Below are positions 35,804 through 45,112 of a stretch of 55,448 nt of DNA, piece by piece (within the stretch, counting starts at the first letter, position 1; the number at the start of each line of letters is the position of its first letter). The stretch comes from Edaphosphingomonas laterariae (lineage in GTDB: Bacteria; Pseudomonadota; Alphaproteobacteria; Sphingomonadales; Sphingomonadaceae): positions 1-55,448 of the forward strand of contig NZ_FZOS01000024.1 in the NCBI RefSeq assembly GCF_900188165.1, given 5' to 3'. Position numbers and translations under genes: made by a program. Under the pieces are notes generated by a model that was not told the DNA's origin, made no database searches, and was given only the letters and a program-made list of their open reading frames with translations.

Positions 35804-37001
35804 GGATCACGTCCCTTCTCCAGCGATAGAGCGCCCGCGCGGCGGTGGTGAGCGCGCCGGGATCGGCGGCATCGCGCGCGGCGGCGGCGAGTTCGGTAAA
35901 TCGGGGCGATGCCAGCCGATCGAGATAGGCGTCGAGCGCGGCATCGTCGGCATGGGCCGGCGCGCCCGTCGCCTGCGCCACGGCATCGCGGGTGAGCGCG
36001 GCATAGCGATCGCCGGTCCTATGTTCGCGCCGAGCGAGCTTGAGCAGGGCGGCGCTGTTGTCGACCAGCGCGCGCTTGCCGAAGGCGATTTCGCGCACCT
36101 CGCCGGCGGGCGGGCCGAAGCGGAAGATCGCCTGGATGCCGGCGAGCAGCGCGGCGCCGAGAAGCGCGATGGTGAGCGCGAGGAAGGGCGGCTCGAACGC
36201 GAGCTTCAGCAGGCTGGGCGAACGGCCGAAGCCGTTGAGGGTGAGATCGAAGTCGATCGTCTCCGCACCCGTGGAGTTGAGCCAGTTGAGCATCGCGATC
36301 GCGGCGCGGGCGGTTTCCGCGCTGCGCATGCCCTGATTGTTGAGCAGATCGGGATCGGCGAGGATGTAAAGCTCGCGATCGCCAATCTCGGCGAGCACCG
36401 CGCGCCCTTCGCCATCAACGATCAGCGGCCGGATGTTGCGCCCCGAAATCGTCTGCAACTGGGCCGGCGCCCCCGTGACGCCTTCGGCGGGAAATTCGCC
36501 CGCCGCGCGCAACTGTCCGCCGGCGCTGCGCGTGATCGCGACATTGGGAACCTGACGGACCAGCTGTTCGATCGCGAAGGTGGGCAATGGGCCGCCATTC
36601 TGCACCCATGCCGTTTTGTCCGGCAGCGGCGCGACCCGCCATTTCGGCAGCACGATCAGCGTGGCGGATTCGCCCCGCGCCTTCAGCCGTTTTTCGATTT
36701 CGGCAGGGTCGGTCCCGGCTTCCGGGGTCAGGACAAGCAGGGCGACATCGCCCCATTGGTCATCCTGCCGGACGAAATAGGATGCGATGTCCCACGGCAG
36801 ATCATCGATATAATCGGCAATCCCCCGGAAGCCGACGGCCGACGTGGACAGCGCATGGGCGCCGCCATTGCGGCCGTTGCGCAGATCGGGCGCATAGGTG
36901 CCGAGTAGCAACAGGGCGGCGAAGGCCAGGATGCCGGCCGCCGCCACCCACAGCATCGTGCGCGGCGAAAAGGGCGATGCGTTGTGGCCGTCCGCGCTCA
37001 T
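35793..37001 (-). CDS. DUF4350 domain membrane protein
   Basis: 402 residues: an N-terminal membrane segment ([19 protein letters not shown]), an alpha/beta domain resembling a glutamine-amidotransferase-like fold ([36 protein letters not shown]), a second membrane segment near 270-290 ([17 protein letters not shown]) and a C-terminal helical region. DUF4350 genes occur almost only in MoxR operons such as this one; function unknown. Confidence 0.85.
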   Translation of the reverse strand: MSADGHNASPFSPRTMLWVAAAGILAFAALLLLGTYAPDLRNGRNGGAHALSTSAVGFRGIADYIDDLPWDIASYFVRQDDQWGDVALLVLTPEAGTDPAEIEKRLKARGESATLIVLPKWRVAPLPDKTAWVQNGGPLPTFAIEQLVRQVPNVAITRSAGGQLRAAGEFPAEGVTGAPAQLQTISGRNIRPLIVDGEGRAVLAEIGDRELYILADPDLLNNQGMRSAETARAAIAMLNWLNSTGAETIDFDLTLNGFGRSPSLLKLAFEPPFLALTIALLGAALLAGIQAIFRFGPPAGEVREIAFGKRALVDNSAALLKLARREHRTGDRYAALTRDAVAQATGAPAHADDAALDAYLDRLASPRFTELAAAARDAADPGALTTAARALYRWRRDVIREG

Positions 37002-37603
37002 CGCCAGACCTGCGGCAGCGCGAAATCCTCATAAGCGGCGCGCGCCTTCTGCCAGCCGGCCGCATCCACCTCGCGGCCGCCGAACAGGCTCGCCTCGACG
37101 ATCGCGGCGATGCCGGCGAACACGCGCCGCGTCTGCCCGGGCAGGCCATTGGCGGCGGCGATGTCGCGGCTGGTGAAGGCGGGGCGGATCAGGTGCGGGC
37201 GCCGGCGCTCGATCTCCTCGATGCTGCGCTGGAGGAGGAGGTGGACGGCGGCGGCATAACGCCCGGCGGCGGCGAGCGCGTCGGCCTCGGCAAGCAGCTG
37301 GCGCGCGGGGCCGGCTTCCGGGCGCCATTCGGGCTCGGCGGCTTCGGCTTCCATTTTGCCGCGCCGCGCGAACGGCAGGCCGTTGGCGAGCAGGTGGCGC
37401 GCGATCAGATAGAGCAGCGCCGTACCCGCCAGGATCAGCAGGCCCCAGGCGATATATTCGGCATAGGGCCCGGTCGCCTTGAGCAGGCGGATCAGCCATT
37501 CGGGCGGCGGATCGGGCGGCGTGATCGCCGGCATGTCGAACTGGATGGCGGGATCGGCGCGCAGACGATCATGCGCGGCGGAAAAATCCGCCTCGTTCAT
37601 CAT
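36998..37603 (-). CDS. DUF4129-like membrane protein
   Basis: About 201 residues from ATG 37603 (a second ATG follows directly). One membrane segment, EYIAWGLLILAGTALLYLIA, precedes a cytoplasmic helical domain with AEADALAAAGRYAAAVHLLL and LIRPAFTSRDIAAANGL, the usual DUF4129 C-terminal pattern. First gene of the leftward six-gene MoxR operon; overlaps the DUF4350 gene by ATGA. The upstream 120 bases contain a palindrome GGGGCGGCCGCCCC (37697-37710). Confidence 0.8.
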   Translation of the reverse strand: MMNEADFSAAHDRLRADPAIQFDMPAITPPDPPPEWLIRLLKATGPYAEYIAWGLLILAGTALLYLIARHLLANGLPFARRGKMEAEAAEPEWRPEAGPARQLLAEADALAAAGRYAAAVHLLLQRSIEEIERRRPHLIRPAFTSRDIAAANGLPGQTRRVFAGIAAIVEASLFGGREVDAAGWQKARAAYEDFALPQVWR

Positions 37604-37722
37604 GCCGCCTGCGTTTGCCCCTGACGCCAAGCCCCAACCCCCTGTACCTGGCGGAGATTAGCCGATGTCGGCCACCGCGCAATGGCGGCGTTGGGCGGGG
37701 CGGCCGCCCCGGGCGGGCTGCG

Positions 37723-38484
37723 TCAGTCCCGCCAGCTCGGATCCTTGCGATCGACCAGGCGGACCAGCGCGTTGAACTCCGCCTCGCCGGGCATGCCGGG
37801 GCGGACGAGCTTGGCTTCGTCGCGCTGGTGGGCGATCAGCACGTCCGCCGGTATCTCGCGCAGTTGGCCCATCGGCGCGGATGCCATCTGGATCTGGCAG
37901 GCGCGTTCGAGCGCCCAGAGCCGGAGGAAGGCGATCGGCAGCGTCGGCCCCATCGAGAGCAGGCCGTGGTTGCGCAGGATCATCAGCCGCTTGTCGCCCA
38001 GATTCGCGATCAGCCGGGGGGCTTCGTCGTCGCGGACGGTGATTCCCTCGAAATCATGATAGGCGATCTGGCCCGCCACCTGCCCGGCGTAGAAATTGCT
38101 GATCGAAAGCCCGCCTTCCAGACAGGCAACGGCCATGCCGGCGGTGGTGTGCGTGTGCATCACGCAATGCGCGTCGGGCAGGTGGCGATGGAAGGCGGCG
38201 TGCTGGACGAACCCGGCGAGATTCACCCCCCATTGCGAGTCGGAAAGGATCTGGCCGTCGATGTCGATCTTGACGAGGCTGGATGCCGTGACCTCGCTGA
38301 AATGAAGGCCGAAGGGGTTGATCAGGAAGGCCCCGTCCTCGCCCGGCACGCGCAGCGTGATGTGGTTGAAGATCAGTTCGGTCCAGCCGAGATGATCGAA
38401 CACGCGATAGCAGGCGGCAAGCTGCTGGCGTGCGGCCCATTCGGCTTCGCTTATGCCGCCGGGAAGGGGCTGTGCGGTGGCCAT
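37723..38484 (-). CDS. Class II aldolase/adducin family protein
   Basis: 253 residues from ATG 38484, 6 bases after AGGAGAG. The class II aldolase fold is shown by FNHITLRVPG, the zinc-ligand motif CVMHTHTTAGMAVACLEGG (HxH), and LMILRNHGLLSMGPT with the third histidine. These proteins cleave or isomerise small carbonyl compounds with a divalent metal; the substrate is unknown. A 6-bp palindrome (38495-38510) directly before the ribosome site suggests repressor control. Confidence 0.9.
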   Translation of the reverse strand: MATAQPLPGGISEAEWAARQQLAACYRVFDHLGWTELIFNHITLRVPGEDGAFLINPFGLHFSEVTASSLVKIDIDGQILSDSQWGVNLAGFVQHAAFHRHLPDAHCVMHTHTTAGMAVACLEGGLSISNFYAGQVAGQIAYHDFEGITVRDDEAPRLIANLGDKRLMILRNHGLLSMGPTLPIAFLRLWALERACQIQMASAPMGQLREIPADVLIAHQRDEAKLVRPGMPGEAEFNALVRLVDRKDPSWRD

Positions 38485-38494
38485 GGCGTCTCTC

Positions 38495-38510
38495 CTGACA
38501 ATTTTGTCAG
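38495..38510. promoter_or_regulatory. Operator-like palindrome CTGACA-ATTT-TGTCAG
   Basis: Perfect 6-bp inverted repeat with a 4-base spacer. Its edge touches the ribosome site of the aldolase gene on the minus strand. TGACA-N4-TGTCA half sites are common for TetR-type repressors; no such regulator is in the window. Confidence 0.5.
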
Positions 38511-38720
38511 TATAGTGCCGCCCCCCGGATCGGCTGTCGAGCATTGGCTTGCAGGGCGCGGTGGAACAGGCCTCGCCTTTTCGGGTTGAAGAATCACCCC
38601 CCCGCTGCTAGGGCGCACGCCTTGCGACGCGGGCCCATGGGTTCGCGGCGAACCCTATTCATGTTCATCGGGAGGTCCGAGACCCTCCGCTGGAAGCGAA
38701 GACTGGAGATCGACGGCCTT

Positions 38721-38927
38721 ATGCAAATCATCGTTCGCGACAATAATGTCGACCAGGCGCTGCGGGCGCTCAAGAAGAAGCTGCAGCGTGAAGGCGTCTA
38801 TCGCGAGATGAAGCTTCGCCGTCACTACGAGAAGCCGTCGGAAAAGCGTGCGCGTGAGCGCGCCGCGGCGATCCGTCGCGCCCGCAAGCTGGAACGCAAG
38901 CGCGCCGAGCGCGACGGCGTCAAGTAA
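38721..38927 (+). CDS. rpsU: 30S ribosomal protein S21
   Basis: 68 residues, [20 protein letters not shown] to the basic C-terminal helix [20 protein letters not shown]: typical S21, which binds near the 3' end of 16S rRNA. The ribosome site is weak (GGAG 12 bases upstream), a frequent trait of this gene. The frame is open upstream but only the 68-residue part is S21. Confidence 0.97.
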   Translation: MQIIVRDNNVDQALRALKKKLQREGVYREMKLRRHYEKPSEKRARERAAAIRRARKLERKRAERDGVK

Positions 38928-38994
38928 GCTGCGTGCGGGCCCGCTGTGGCGGGCCAATGACGATTCCCGATCTTTCTGACAGAGCGAGTACCTT

Positions 38995-39609
38995 ATGTCC
39001 GTGACCGCCGTTCCGCTGCGTCCGATCAAGAAGGGCTCGCTCGTCAAGCTCTGGGTCGGAATCGGCCTGCTGGCGGCCGCCGGCATTGCCGTCGCCTGGT
39101 CGACCACCAAGTCGGCGATCGTCGCGGCGCAGACGCCCGAAGAGTTCCTTGCCGAAAATGGCAAGCGTTCGGGCGTGGTCACCACCGCTTCGGGCCTGCA
39201 ATATGAGGTTCTGAAGGAAGGTGACGGCGCCAAGCCGACGCCCGCCGACCTGACCGTCGTCAATTACGAAGGCAAGCTCGCCAAGACCGGCGTCACCTTC
39301 GACGCGTCGGCGCGCCATGGCGGCCCGGCTACGCTGCCGGTTGTCGGCCTGATCCCCGGCTGGAGCGAAGGCATCCAGCTGATGAAGCAGGGCGCCAAGT
39401 ACCGCTTCTGGATGCCGCCGAACCTTGGCTATGGCGAACAGGGCGCGGGCCAGAATGGCGAGATTCCGCCGAATGCCGTGTTGCAGTTCGATCTCGAGCT
39501 GGTGGCGATCCAGCCCGGCGCGATGAACGCGATGCAGGGCATGATGGGCGGCATGGGCGGCGGTGATCCCCATGGCGGCGTCGTGCCCCCGCCGACCGAG
39601 GGCATGTAA
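38995..39609 (+). CDS. Membrane-anchored FKBP-type peptidyl-prolyl isomerase
   Basis: 204 residues. N-terminal membrane anchor (LVKLWVGIGLLAAAGIAVAW), then an FKBP domain with VVTTASGLQYEVLKEGDG, VNYEGKLAKTGVTFDAS, GLIPGWSEGIQLMKQGAKYR and FDLELVAIQ, followed by a Met/Gly-rich tail (MQGMMGGMGGGDPHGG). It catalyses proline cis-trans isomerisation, presumably in the periplasm. It lies 67 bases after rpsU, a common pairing in this group. Confidence 0.93.
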   Translation: MSVTAVPLRPIKKGSLVKLWVGIGLLAAAGIAVAWSTTKSAIVAAQTPEEFLAENGKRSGVVTTASGLQYEVLKEGDGAKPTPADLTVVNYEGKLAKTGVTFDASARHGGPATLPVVGLIPGWSEGIQLMKQGAKYRFWMPPNLGYGEQGAGQNGEIPPNAVLQFDLELVAIQPGAMNAMQGMMGGMGGGDPHGGVVPPPTEGM

Positions 39610-39633
39610 CGCCGACCGGACAGAGGGTTGAGA

Positions 39634-39671
39634 AAAAGGGGCGCCCGGCAGCTTGCCGCGGCGCCCCTTTT
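39634..39671. terminator. Bidirectional terminator after the FKBP gene
   Basis: 12-bp stem AAAAGGGGCGCC / GGCGCCCCTTTT with an inner CGGCA-GCT-TGCCG hairpin; T-runs on both strands serve the FKBP gene and could serve leftward transcripts. Confidence 0.88.
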
Positions 39672-39874
39672 CTTTGTGCGGGCACCAGCGGGATGGCGCC
39701 TGCCGGCCATCCGTGCATGGCGCGGGGAGCGGCGAGGCTCCGATCCGTGCGCGTGGACGCCGGCGGCGTCCGCTAGAGTTGTTCGATGCGGTGTTGGGGT
39801 GCGGTAGGCCGGGCCAGCGCAGGCCGGGTCAGGGCAGGCAAGGGGGGCTTGCACGGCCCCGGCCGCGCGCCCGA

Positions 39875-40957
39875 TCAGTTCGGGCGCAGGATCGGCGAGG
39901 CGCCGAGGCCGGCTTCCTCGGCATTGTTTTCGGAGCTTTCCTCGAGCAGCACCTTGATCATCGCGACGATCGGATCGGCCAGCGCGAGGCCGAGAATGCC
40001 GAACAGTGCGCCGAACAGGATCTGCGCGCCGAGCACCAGCGCCGGGGCGAGATCGACCGATCGCTTGGCGACCATCGGCACGATCACATAGCCATCGACG
40101 ATCTGGACGACGAGATAGACGCCGATCGCCCACAGGCCCTGTTCCACGCCGGCGGAAAAGCCGACCAGCACCAGCAGCACGCCGGAGATGATCGCGCCGA
40201 TATTGGGCAGGAAGGCAAGGAGGCCGGTGAGGATGCCGAGCAGTGCCGCCATCGGCACGCCGCCGACCATCAGCAAAATCCAGGTGCCGACGCCTTCCAC
40301 CGCCATGCCGAGCAGGCGGCCGGCCATCAGCCGGCGGATGGTGGAGCCGAGTTCGGCCGACGTCTGGTAGAATTCGCGGCGTTTGGACATCGGCAGCATC
40401 CAGGCGACGCCGCGTTCGTAGAGGCGGGGTTCGATCGCCACGAAGATGCCGATGACGACGATCATCGCCAGGCTGGAGATCGCGCCCAAGGCGGAGCCGA
40501 CGGCCATGGTGACCTGCCCGATCGATCCCAGCATCTGATCGCGGATGGCGGCGCCGTTGTGCGGCAGCATGCCCATCGAATGGGCCCATTCGGTGATGTG
40601 GTGGAACTGGGTGGTGACCACGCTTTGCAGCGTTTCGAACTGGGCGGCGATCGACGCGCCGGCGAAATAGACGGTCCAGACGAGGAACGACATGGTGGCC
40701 AGGCAAACGATCGCCAGCCGCCAGCCGCGCCCGATCGGCAGCACGCGGCCGAGCAGCCTTGTGCCGCCATCGAGCATCGAGGCGAAGACGAGGCCCGCGA
40801 CGATCAGGAGCAGCGGCTGGGCGAGGAACCAGACGAGGATGATGGCGACGCCGAGGCCTAGCCAGACGGCGGCGCGTTTCAGCTCGCGCGCCGTCGTCGG
40901 ATCGCGGAAGTCGGAGGGGCCGGGTTGTTCCGGCGCAAAATCTGCGGGATCGCTCAT
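39875..40957 (-). CDS. AI-2E family transporter
   Basis: 360 residues from ATG 40957. About eight membrane segments, including AAVWLGLGVAIILVWFLAQP and GIFVAIEPRLYERGVAWMLP, and the C-terminal family signature FLPNIGAIISGVLLVLVGFS with VDGYVIVPMVAKRSVDLAPA. The family was named for autoinducer-2 export but includes ion antiporters and many unassigned members. It follows lepB by 13 bases and ends the pyrE-pdxJ-acpS-lepB run; in many alphaproteobacteria rnc and era occupy this place. Confidence 0.9.
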   Translation of the reverse strand: MSDPADFAPEQPGPSDFRDPTTARELKRAAVWLGLGVAIILVWFLAQPLLLIVAGLVFASMLDGGTRLLGRVLPIGRGWRLAIVCLATMSFLVWTVYFAGASIAAQFETLQSVVTTQFHHITEWAHSMGMLPHNGAAIRDQMLGSIGQVTMAVGSALGAISSLAMIVVIGIFVAIEPRLYERGVAWMLPMSKRREFYQTSAELGSTIRRLMAGRLLGMAVEGVGTWILLMVGGVPMAALLGILTGLLAFLPNIGAIISGVLLVLVGFSAGVEQGLWAIGVYLVVQIVDGYVIVPMVAKRSVDLAPALVLGAQILFGALFGILGLALADPIVAMIKVLLEESSENNAEEAGLGASPILRPN

Positions 40958-40970
40958 CCGGCCGCCTCGT

Positions 40971-41951
40971 TTATTCGCTGGGTTGTGCCGCCTTTTCGGG
41001 CCGCAGGCTGGTGCCGGCCCGGCCGCCACGCATGGCGGTGAACCAGCTGATCGGGTTCACGAAGGACGAGGTGCCGTCCAGCGAGAAGGTTATGAATTCC
41101 GCCCTGCCGCCGAGATTTTCGACCGGCACCGGCCCGCCGAGCCCGCCTTCGACCGAAGCGACGCGGCTGTCGGCCGATTGATCGCGATTGTCGCCCATCA
41201 GGAAGACATGGCCGGCCGGGATGGTCAGCGCCGGATAATCGTCGGTCCGTCCGCCGGGGCCAAGGTCGATCGTGTCGTAGCTGACGCCGTTGGGCAGCGT
41301 TTCGCGCACGCGCGGCATCTGGCAATATTCGCGCCCGTCCGGTCCCGTCACGCGCAGGCGATAGACGTCGTCGGAATCGCACGGGATGTTGGCGTCGATC
41401 GGGATCATCGCCGGCGCCAGGAAATCACGCTTCACCGGCACGCCGTTGAGGATGACGACGCCGTTGCGCAGTTCGATCCGATCGCCCGGCAGGCCGATCA
41501 CGCGCTTGATATAATCGGTATATTGCGTCGGCGGCTTGGCGATCACGATGTCGCCGCGTTCGGGCAGATGGCCGAACAGGCGGCCGGGGATGAAGGGGAT
41601 CGACAGATAATCCTGCCCCGTCAGCCGGCCGAGCCATTCGCCCGGCGCACCCGGAATGCGCGTGATGCTGGGCGACACGTAGGACCAGCCATAAGGATAT
41701 TTGGTCACCACCAGCCGATCGCCCTTGATGAGCGTCGGCATCATCGATTCGGACGGGATGTAGAACGGCTTGGCGAGGAAGCTGTGAAAGCCGAGCACCG
41801 CCAGCACCAGCCAGAACACGCCCTTGGCTTCGGCCCACCAGTCGGTTCCGGGCTTGGCCTCGGCCTCGCTCTTTCCCGGCGTCGGGCCGGGCGTTTCGGG
41901 GGCCGGGGGGACGGTCTCTTCGATACTCATCAGCACATCACGATCGCTCAC
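40971..41951 (-). CDS. lepB: Signal peptidase I
   Basis: 326 residues from GTG 41951, 8 bases after AAGGAG; a later in-frame ATG at 41930 lacks a ribosome site. A membrane segment (AKGVFWLVLAVLGFHSFLA) is followed by the catalytic serine in YIPSESMMPTL (about S69) and the general-base lysine in YIKRVIGLPGD (about K149), then box E HVFLMGDNRDQSADSR. It removes signal peptides from Sec- and Tat-exported proteins on the outer face of the inner membrane. Confidence 0.96.
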   Translation of the reverse strand: MSDRDVLMSIEETVPPAPETPGPTPGKSEAEAKPGTDWWAEAKGVFWLVLAVLGFHSFLAKPFYIPSESMMPTLIKGDRLVVTKYPYGWSYVSPSITRIPGAPGEWLGRLTGQDYLSIPFIPGRLFGHLPERGDIVIAKPPTQYTDYIKRVIGLPGDRIELRNGVVILNGVPVKRDFLAPAMIPIDANIPCDSDDVYRLRVTGPDGREYCQMPRVRETLPNGVSYDTIDLGPGGRTDDYPALTIPAGHVFLMGDNRDQSADSRVASVEGGLGGPVPVENLGGRAEFITFSLDGTSSFVNPISWFTAMRGGRAGTSLRPEKAAQPSE

Positions 41952-42009
41952 GCGATCCACTCCTTGAAATGGGTACGCCAGTTACGGGCCCCGATCGCAT
42001 CCTTGGCGA

Positions 42010-42411
42010 TCACAGGGCGCGGGCATAGAGGATGACGAACGCCTGCGCCCAGGGGTGGTCGTCGGTCAGCGTCAGATGCACTTCGATGGCGTGGCCCGCC
42101 GGCGTCAGCGCGTCAAGCCTTGCCTTGGCCCCGCCGGTCAGCGCGAGTGTCGGCGCGCCCGACGGCGCGTTGACCACGCCGATATCCTTCATGAACACAC
42201 CGGCGCGAAATCCGGTGCCGACGGCCTTGGAAAAGGCTTCCTTGGCGGCGAAGCGTTTGGCGTAGGTGGCGGCGCGGGTGAGGGTGCGGCGTTCCGCCTT
42301 GGCCCGCTCCACATCGGTGAAGACGCGGTTGACGAAGCGTTCGCCGAAACGATCGAGCGAATTCTGGATCCGCGCGATGTTGCAGAGATCGGAACCGATA
42401 CCGACGATCAT
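42010..42411 (-). CDS. acpS: Holo-[acyl-carrier-protein] synthase
   Basis: 133 residues, [13 protein letters not shown] with the Mg-binding Asp8 and [15 protein letters not shown] with the second metal ligand glutamate. It transfers 4'-phosphopantetheine from CoA to ACP for fatty-acid synthesis. Between lepB and pdxJ, as in most alphaproteobacteria. Confidence 0.96.
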   Translation of the reverse strand: MIVGIGSDLCNIARIQNSLDRFGERFVNRVFTDVERAKAERRTLTRAATYAKRFAAKEAFSKAVGTGFRAGVFMKDIGVVNAPSGAPTLALTGGAKARLDALTPAGHAIEVHLTLTDDHPWAQAFVILYARAL

Positions 42412-42427
42412 GGCTGCCTCCCCAAAC

Positions 42428-42509
42428 CGTCATCGCAGCGCAGGCTGGGATCGTGTGCGGCAAGGGCGCGCCCAGCCACCTTGCGACCCCGGCCTGCGCT
42501 GGGGTGACG
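42428..42509. repeat. REP-like extragenic palindrome
   Basis: Arms CGTCATCGCAGCGCAGGCTG (42428-) and CAGCGCAGGC complement GGCCTGCGCTGGGGTGACG (42491-42509) across a ~40-base centre, lying between acpS and pdxJ. The CGTCA-CCCAGCGCAGGCTGGG type is a common sphingomonad intergenic palindrome; recognised from memory, not searched. Confidence 0.6.
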
Positions 42510-42523
42510 GGCGTAGAAAAGGA

Positions 42524-43252
42524 TCATCGTGCCTGATCCATCAGTTCGCGCATCCGCGCGACGCTGGCGGCGAGCCCGGTGAAGATCGCCTCGCCGATCA
42601 GGAAATGGCCGATATTGAGTTCCTTCAGCTGCGGGATCGCGGCGACCGGCATGACATTGTCGAAGGTGAGGCCATGGCCGGCATGGGGCTCGATGCCATT
42701 CTTGGCGGCAAGTGCCGCGGCATCGGCGATGCGGCGCAATTCGGTGGCGCGCGCCTCGCCCGCGACATGGGCGTAGCGGCCGGTGTGGAATTCGACGACG
42801 GGTGCCTTCAGGCGGATCGCCGCCTCGATCTGGCGGGGATCGGGTTCGATGAACAGGCTGACGCGGATGCCGGCGTCCGCCAGCCGGCCGACGATCGGCG
42901 CGAGATGATCGAACTGCCCTGCCGCGTCGAGCCCACCTTCGGTGGTCCGTTCCTCGCGCCGTTCGGGCACGATACAGGCGGCATGCGGGCGGTGGCGGAG
43001 CGCGATCGCCAGCATCTCGTCGGTGGCGGCCATTTCGAGGTTCAGCGGCAGCGCGATGCCCGCCATCAGCCGATCGATATCGCCATCGGTGATATGACGG
43101 CGATCTTCGCGCAGATGGGCGGTGATGCCGTCGGCGCCCGCTTCGGCCGCTATGATCGCCGCGCGCACCGGATCGGGATGTTCCCCGCCGCGCGCGTTGC
43201 GGATGGTGGCGACATGATCGATGTTGACGCCGAGGCGGAGACGGTCGGTCAT
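42524..43252 (-). CDS. pdxJ: Pyridoxine 5'-phosphate synthase
   Basis: 242 residues. [20 protein letters not shown] (active-site His and Arg), [28 protein letters not shown] and [11 protein letters not shown] are the conserved PdxJ motifs. It condenses 1-deoxyxylulose-5-phosphate with 3-amino-2-oxopropyl phosphate in B6 synthesis. It follows the serine hydrolase gene by 13 bases. Confidence 0.97.
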   Translation of the reverse strand: MTDRLRLGVNIDHVATIRNARGGEHPDPVRAAIIAAEAGADGITAHLREDRRHITDGDIDRLMAGIALPLNLEMAATDEMLAIALRHRPHAACIVPERREERTTEGGLDAAGQFDHLAPIVGRLADAGIRVSLFIEPDPRQIEAAIRLKAPVVEFHTGRYAHVAGEARATELRRIADAAALAAKNGIEPHAGHGLTFDNVMPVAAIPQLKELNIGHFLIGEAIFTGLAASVARMRELMDQAR

Positions 43253-43265
43253 CACGTAGCGAACC

Positions 43266-44351
43266 TCATGGGGCAGGGCACAGAGCGGCGGCGAGCATGT
43301 CGTGCGCGAAGCCCGATCGATCGCCGACCTCGCCATAGTCGAAATCGCCGCGATTGGTGAACAGGATCACGGCGACGCGGGCGTGGGGCGCGAGAAAATT
43401 GCGGATCTGGACGCCGCCGATCGATCCGCGTCGTTCCACCAGCGCCACTTCGTCGGGGCAGCCCTGCAGCGACGCGGCATAGCTCCATGCGCCAAGCGCG
43501 GCGAAGCCGAGGCCGGGATCGCCCGTCCACATCGCGGCGGTCTGGATGCGATCGAGCAGCCGGTTTTCCATCAGCGCGCGATCGAACAGCCACAGGTCGC
43601 GCGGGCGCATGAAGGCGGCGCCCGCCGCGCCATAGCTGCCGAGATTGATCGCCGGTTCGGCCACATACTTTGCGATAAGGCCGGAAACATGCGGCGCGGG
43701 CGGCCCGGCGAAGGCGAATAGGCCAAGCGAGGCCAGGCCGAGCGGCCGGGCGATCCGTTCGTCGAGCAGGGTGGCGAAGCTCTTGCCCGTCACCTTCTCG
43801 GCAAGCGCGCCGAGCACCAGATAATCGCAATTATTATAATGGAATCCGGCTGGCGCCTGGGTGCGTGGCGGGCCCGCGCAAAAGCCCGACGCGGCCGCGG
43901 CCGGATCGGCCGCCACGCCCTGTTGCCGGTAGAAGGCAGGTACGTCGTCGTCGCCGCCGGGCATGCCGGCCGACGGGTCGGGCAGGCCGCTTTCGTGGCG
44001 CAGCAGCATCCGCACCGTGATCTTGTCGGCATGGGGGGCGGGCCATTCCGGCCACCAGGTGCGCACCGGTGCCTCAAGGTCGATCGTGCCCGCCGCCACT
44101 TCCTGCAGGATGATCAGCGCGGCGAGCTGCTTGGTGACCGACGCGAGCCGCCACACCGAATCGATCCGATGCGGTTCGCCAGGCCGGACCTCGCCCGCCG
44201 CGCGCTCATAGACGAGCGCGGAGCCTTCGCCGATCAGCGCGACGCCCTGGAAGCCCGAGGCCGCGATCGCCTGATCGGCGCGGGCTCCGTCCGCCGCCTG
44301 CGCCGCGCCGGCCGCGAACAGCAGCGCGATCGCGGCGACGGCCAGCTTCAT
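43266..44351 (-). CDS. Serine hydrolase, class C beta-lactamase-like
   Basis: 361 residues with a signal peptide ([18 protein letters not shown]). Catalytic SxxK is SVTK (S71, K74) and the second motif is YNN at 172-174; a KTG-like third motif is not obvious (RRGSIGG may substitute). Likely a periplasmic esterase or peptidase of the penicillin-binding fold rather than a resistance enzyme. It is inserted between pyrE and pdxJ and overlaps pyrE by ATGA. Confidence 0.88.
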   Translation of the reverse strand: MKLAVAAIALLFAAGAAQAADGARADQAIAASGFQGVALIGEGSALVYERAAGEVRPGEPHRIDSVWRLASVTKQLAALIILQEVAAGTIDLEAPVRTWWPEWPAPHADKITVRMLLRHESGLPDPSAGMPGGDDDVPAFYRQQGVAADPAAAASGFCAGPPRTQAPAGFHYNNCDYLVLGALAEKVTGKSFATLLDERIARPLGLASLGLFAFAGPPAPHVSGLIAKYVAEPAINLGSYGAAGAAFMRPRDLWLFDRALMENRLLDRIQTAAMWTGDPGLGFAALGAWSYAASLQGCPDEVALVERRGSIGGVQIRNFLAPHARVAVILFTNRGDFDYGEVGDRSGFAHDMLAAALCPAP

Positions 44352-44932
44352 GCGGCGGCCCGGCTTCCCGGCTTGATCGCCGGAATGGCGGCGAGTTCGG
44401 GGGGCAGGTTTTCGGGATCGTAGGTCGGCACCGACAGGCGGATGAGCGGGTAGAAGGGCACGCCGAGATCGGCCTTGCCGTCCGACCGGTCGACCAGGGC
44501 GGCCGCCGCAATCACCTCGCCACCGGCGGCGTTGACGGCCTTGATCGCCTCGCGCGAGGACAGGCCGGTGGTGACGACGTCTTCGACCAGCAGCACCTTC
44601 TGGCCGGGGTGGAGGCGGAAACCCCGGCGCAGTTCGAAGGTGCCGGTCGGGCGTTCGACGAACATCGCGTCGAGGCCGAGCGCGCGGCCCATCTCATGCC
44701 CGATGATCACGCCGCCCATCGCCGGCGATACCACCGCGCCGAGCTGGATCTTCACCTTGTCGGGGATTTGAAAAGCGGCCGCTTCTGCCAACTTGGCCGC
44801 TCGAGCCGGGTTCATCAACACGCGCGCGCACTGCAAATAACGCGACGAACGAAGCCCCGACGAAAGAATGAAATGACCCTCCAAAAGGGCCTCCGCAGCG
44901 CGGAATTCCGCCAGTATCTCTTCTTCGGTCAT
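44348..44932 (-). CDS. pyrE: Orotate phosphoribosyltransferase
   Basis: 194 residues. The PRPP-binding motif VLLVEDVVTTGLSS is at 113-126, with FILSSGLRSSRYLQCARVL near the N-terminus. It makes OMP from orotate and PRPP in pyrimidine synthesis. First gene of a leftward run (pyrE, serine hydrolase, pdxJ, acpS, lepB, transporter); divergent from the cytochrome oxidase operon. Confidence 0.96.
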   Translation of the reverse strand: MTEEEILAEFRAAEALLEGHFILSSGLRSSRYLQCARVLMNPARAAKLAEAAAFQIPDKVKIQLGAVVSPAMGGVIIGHEMGRALGLDAMFVERPTGTFELRRGFRLHPGQKVLLVEDVVTTGLSSREAIKAVNAAGGEVIAAAALVDRSDGKADLGVPFYPLIRLSVPTYDPENLPPELAAIPAIKPGSRAAA

Positions 44933-45112
44933 CTTGGTCCTCCTGGCGGTTGATTGCCGTGCCAGATAGGCTTGCGCGGCGCTGGCATCAACTGCTGGAG
45001 ATTATGCGATTCCAGTGCTTGAGGCAGGCGCCACCCGACACTATAAGCGCCGCGATCGCGAGAGGCCCTAAAAACGAACAGCCGCAAGGGAAGCGGTGCT
45101 TACGGGGGTGAG

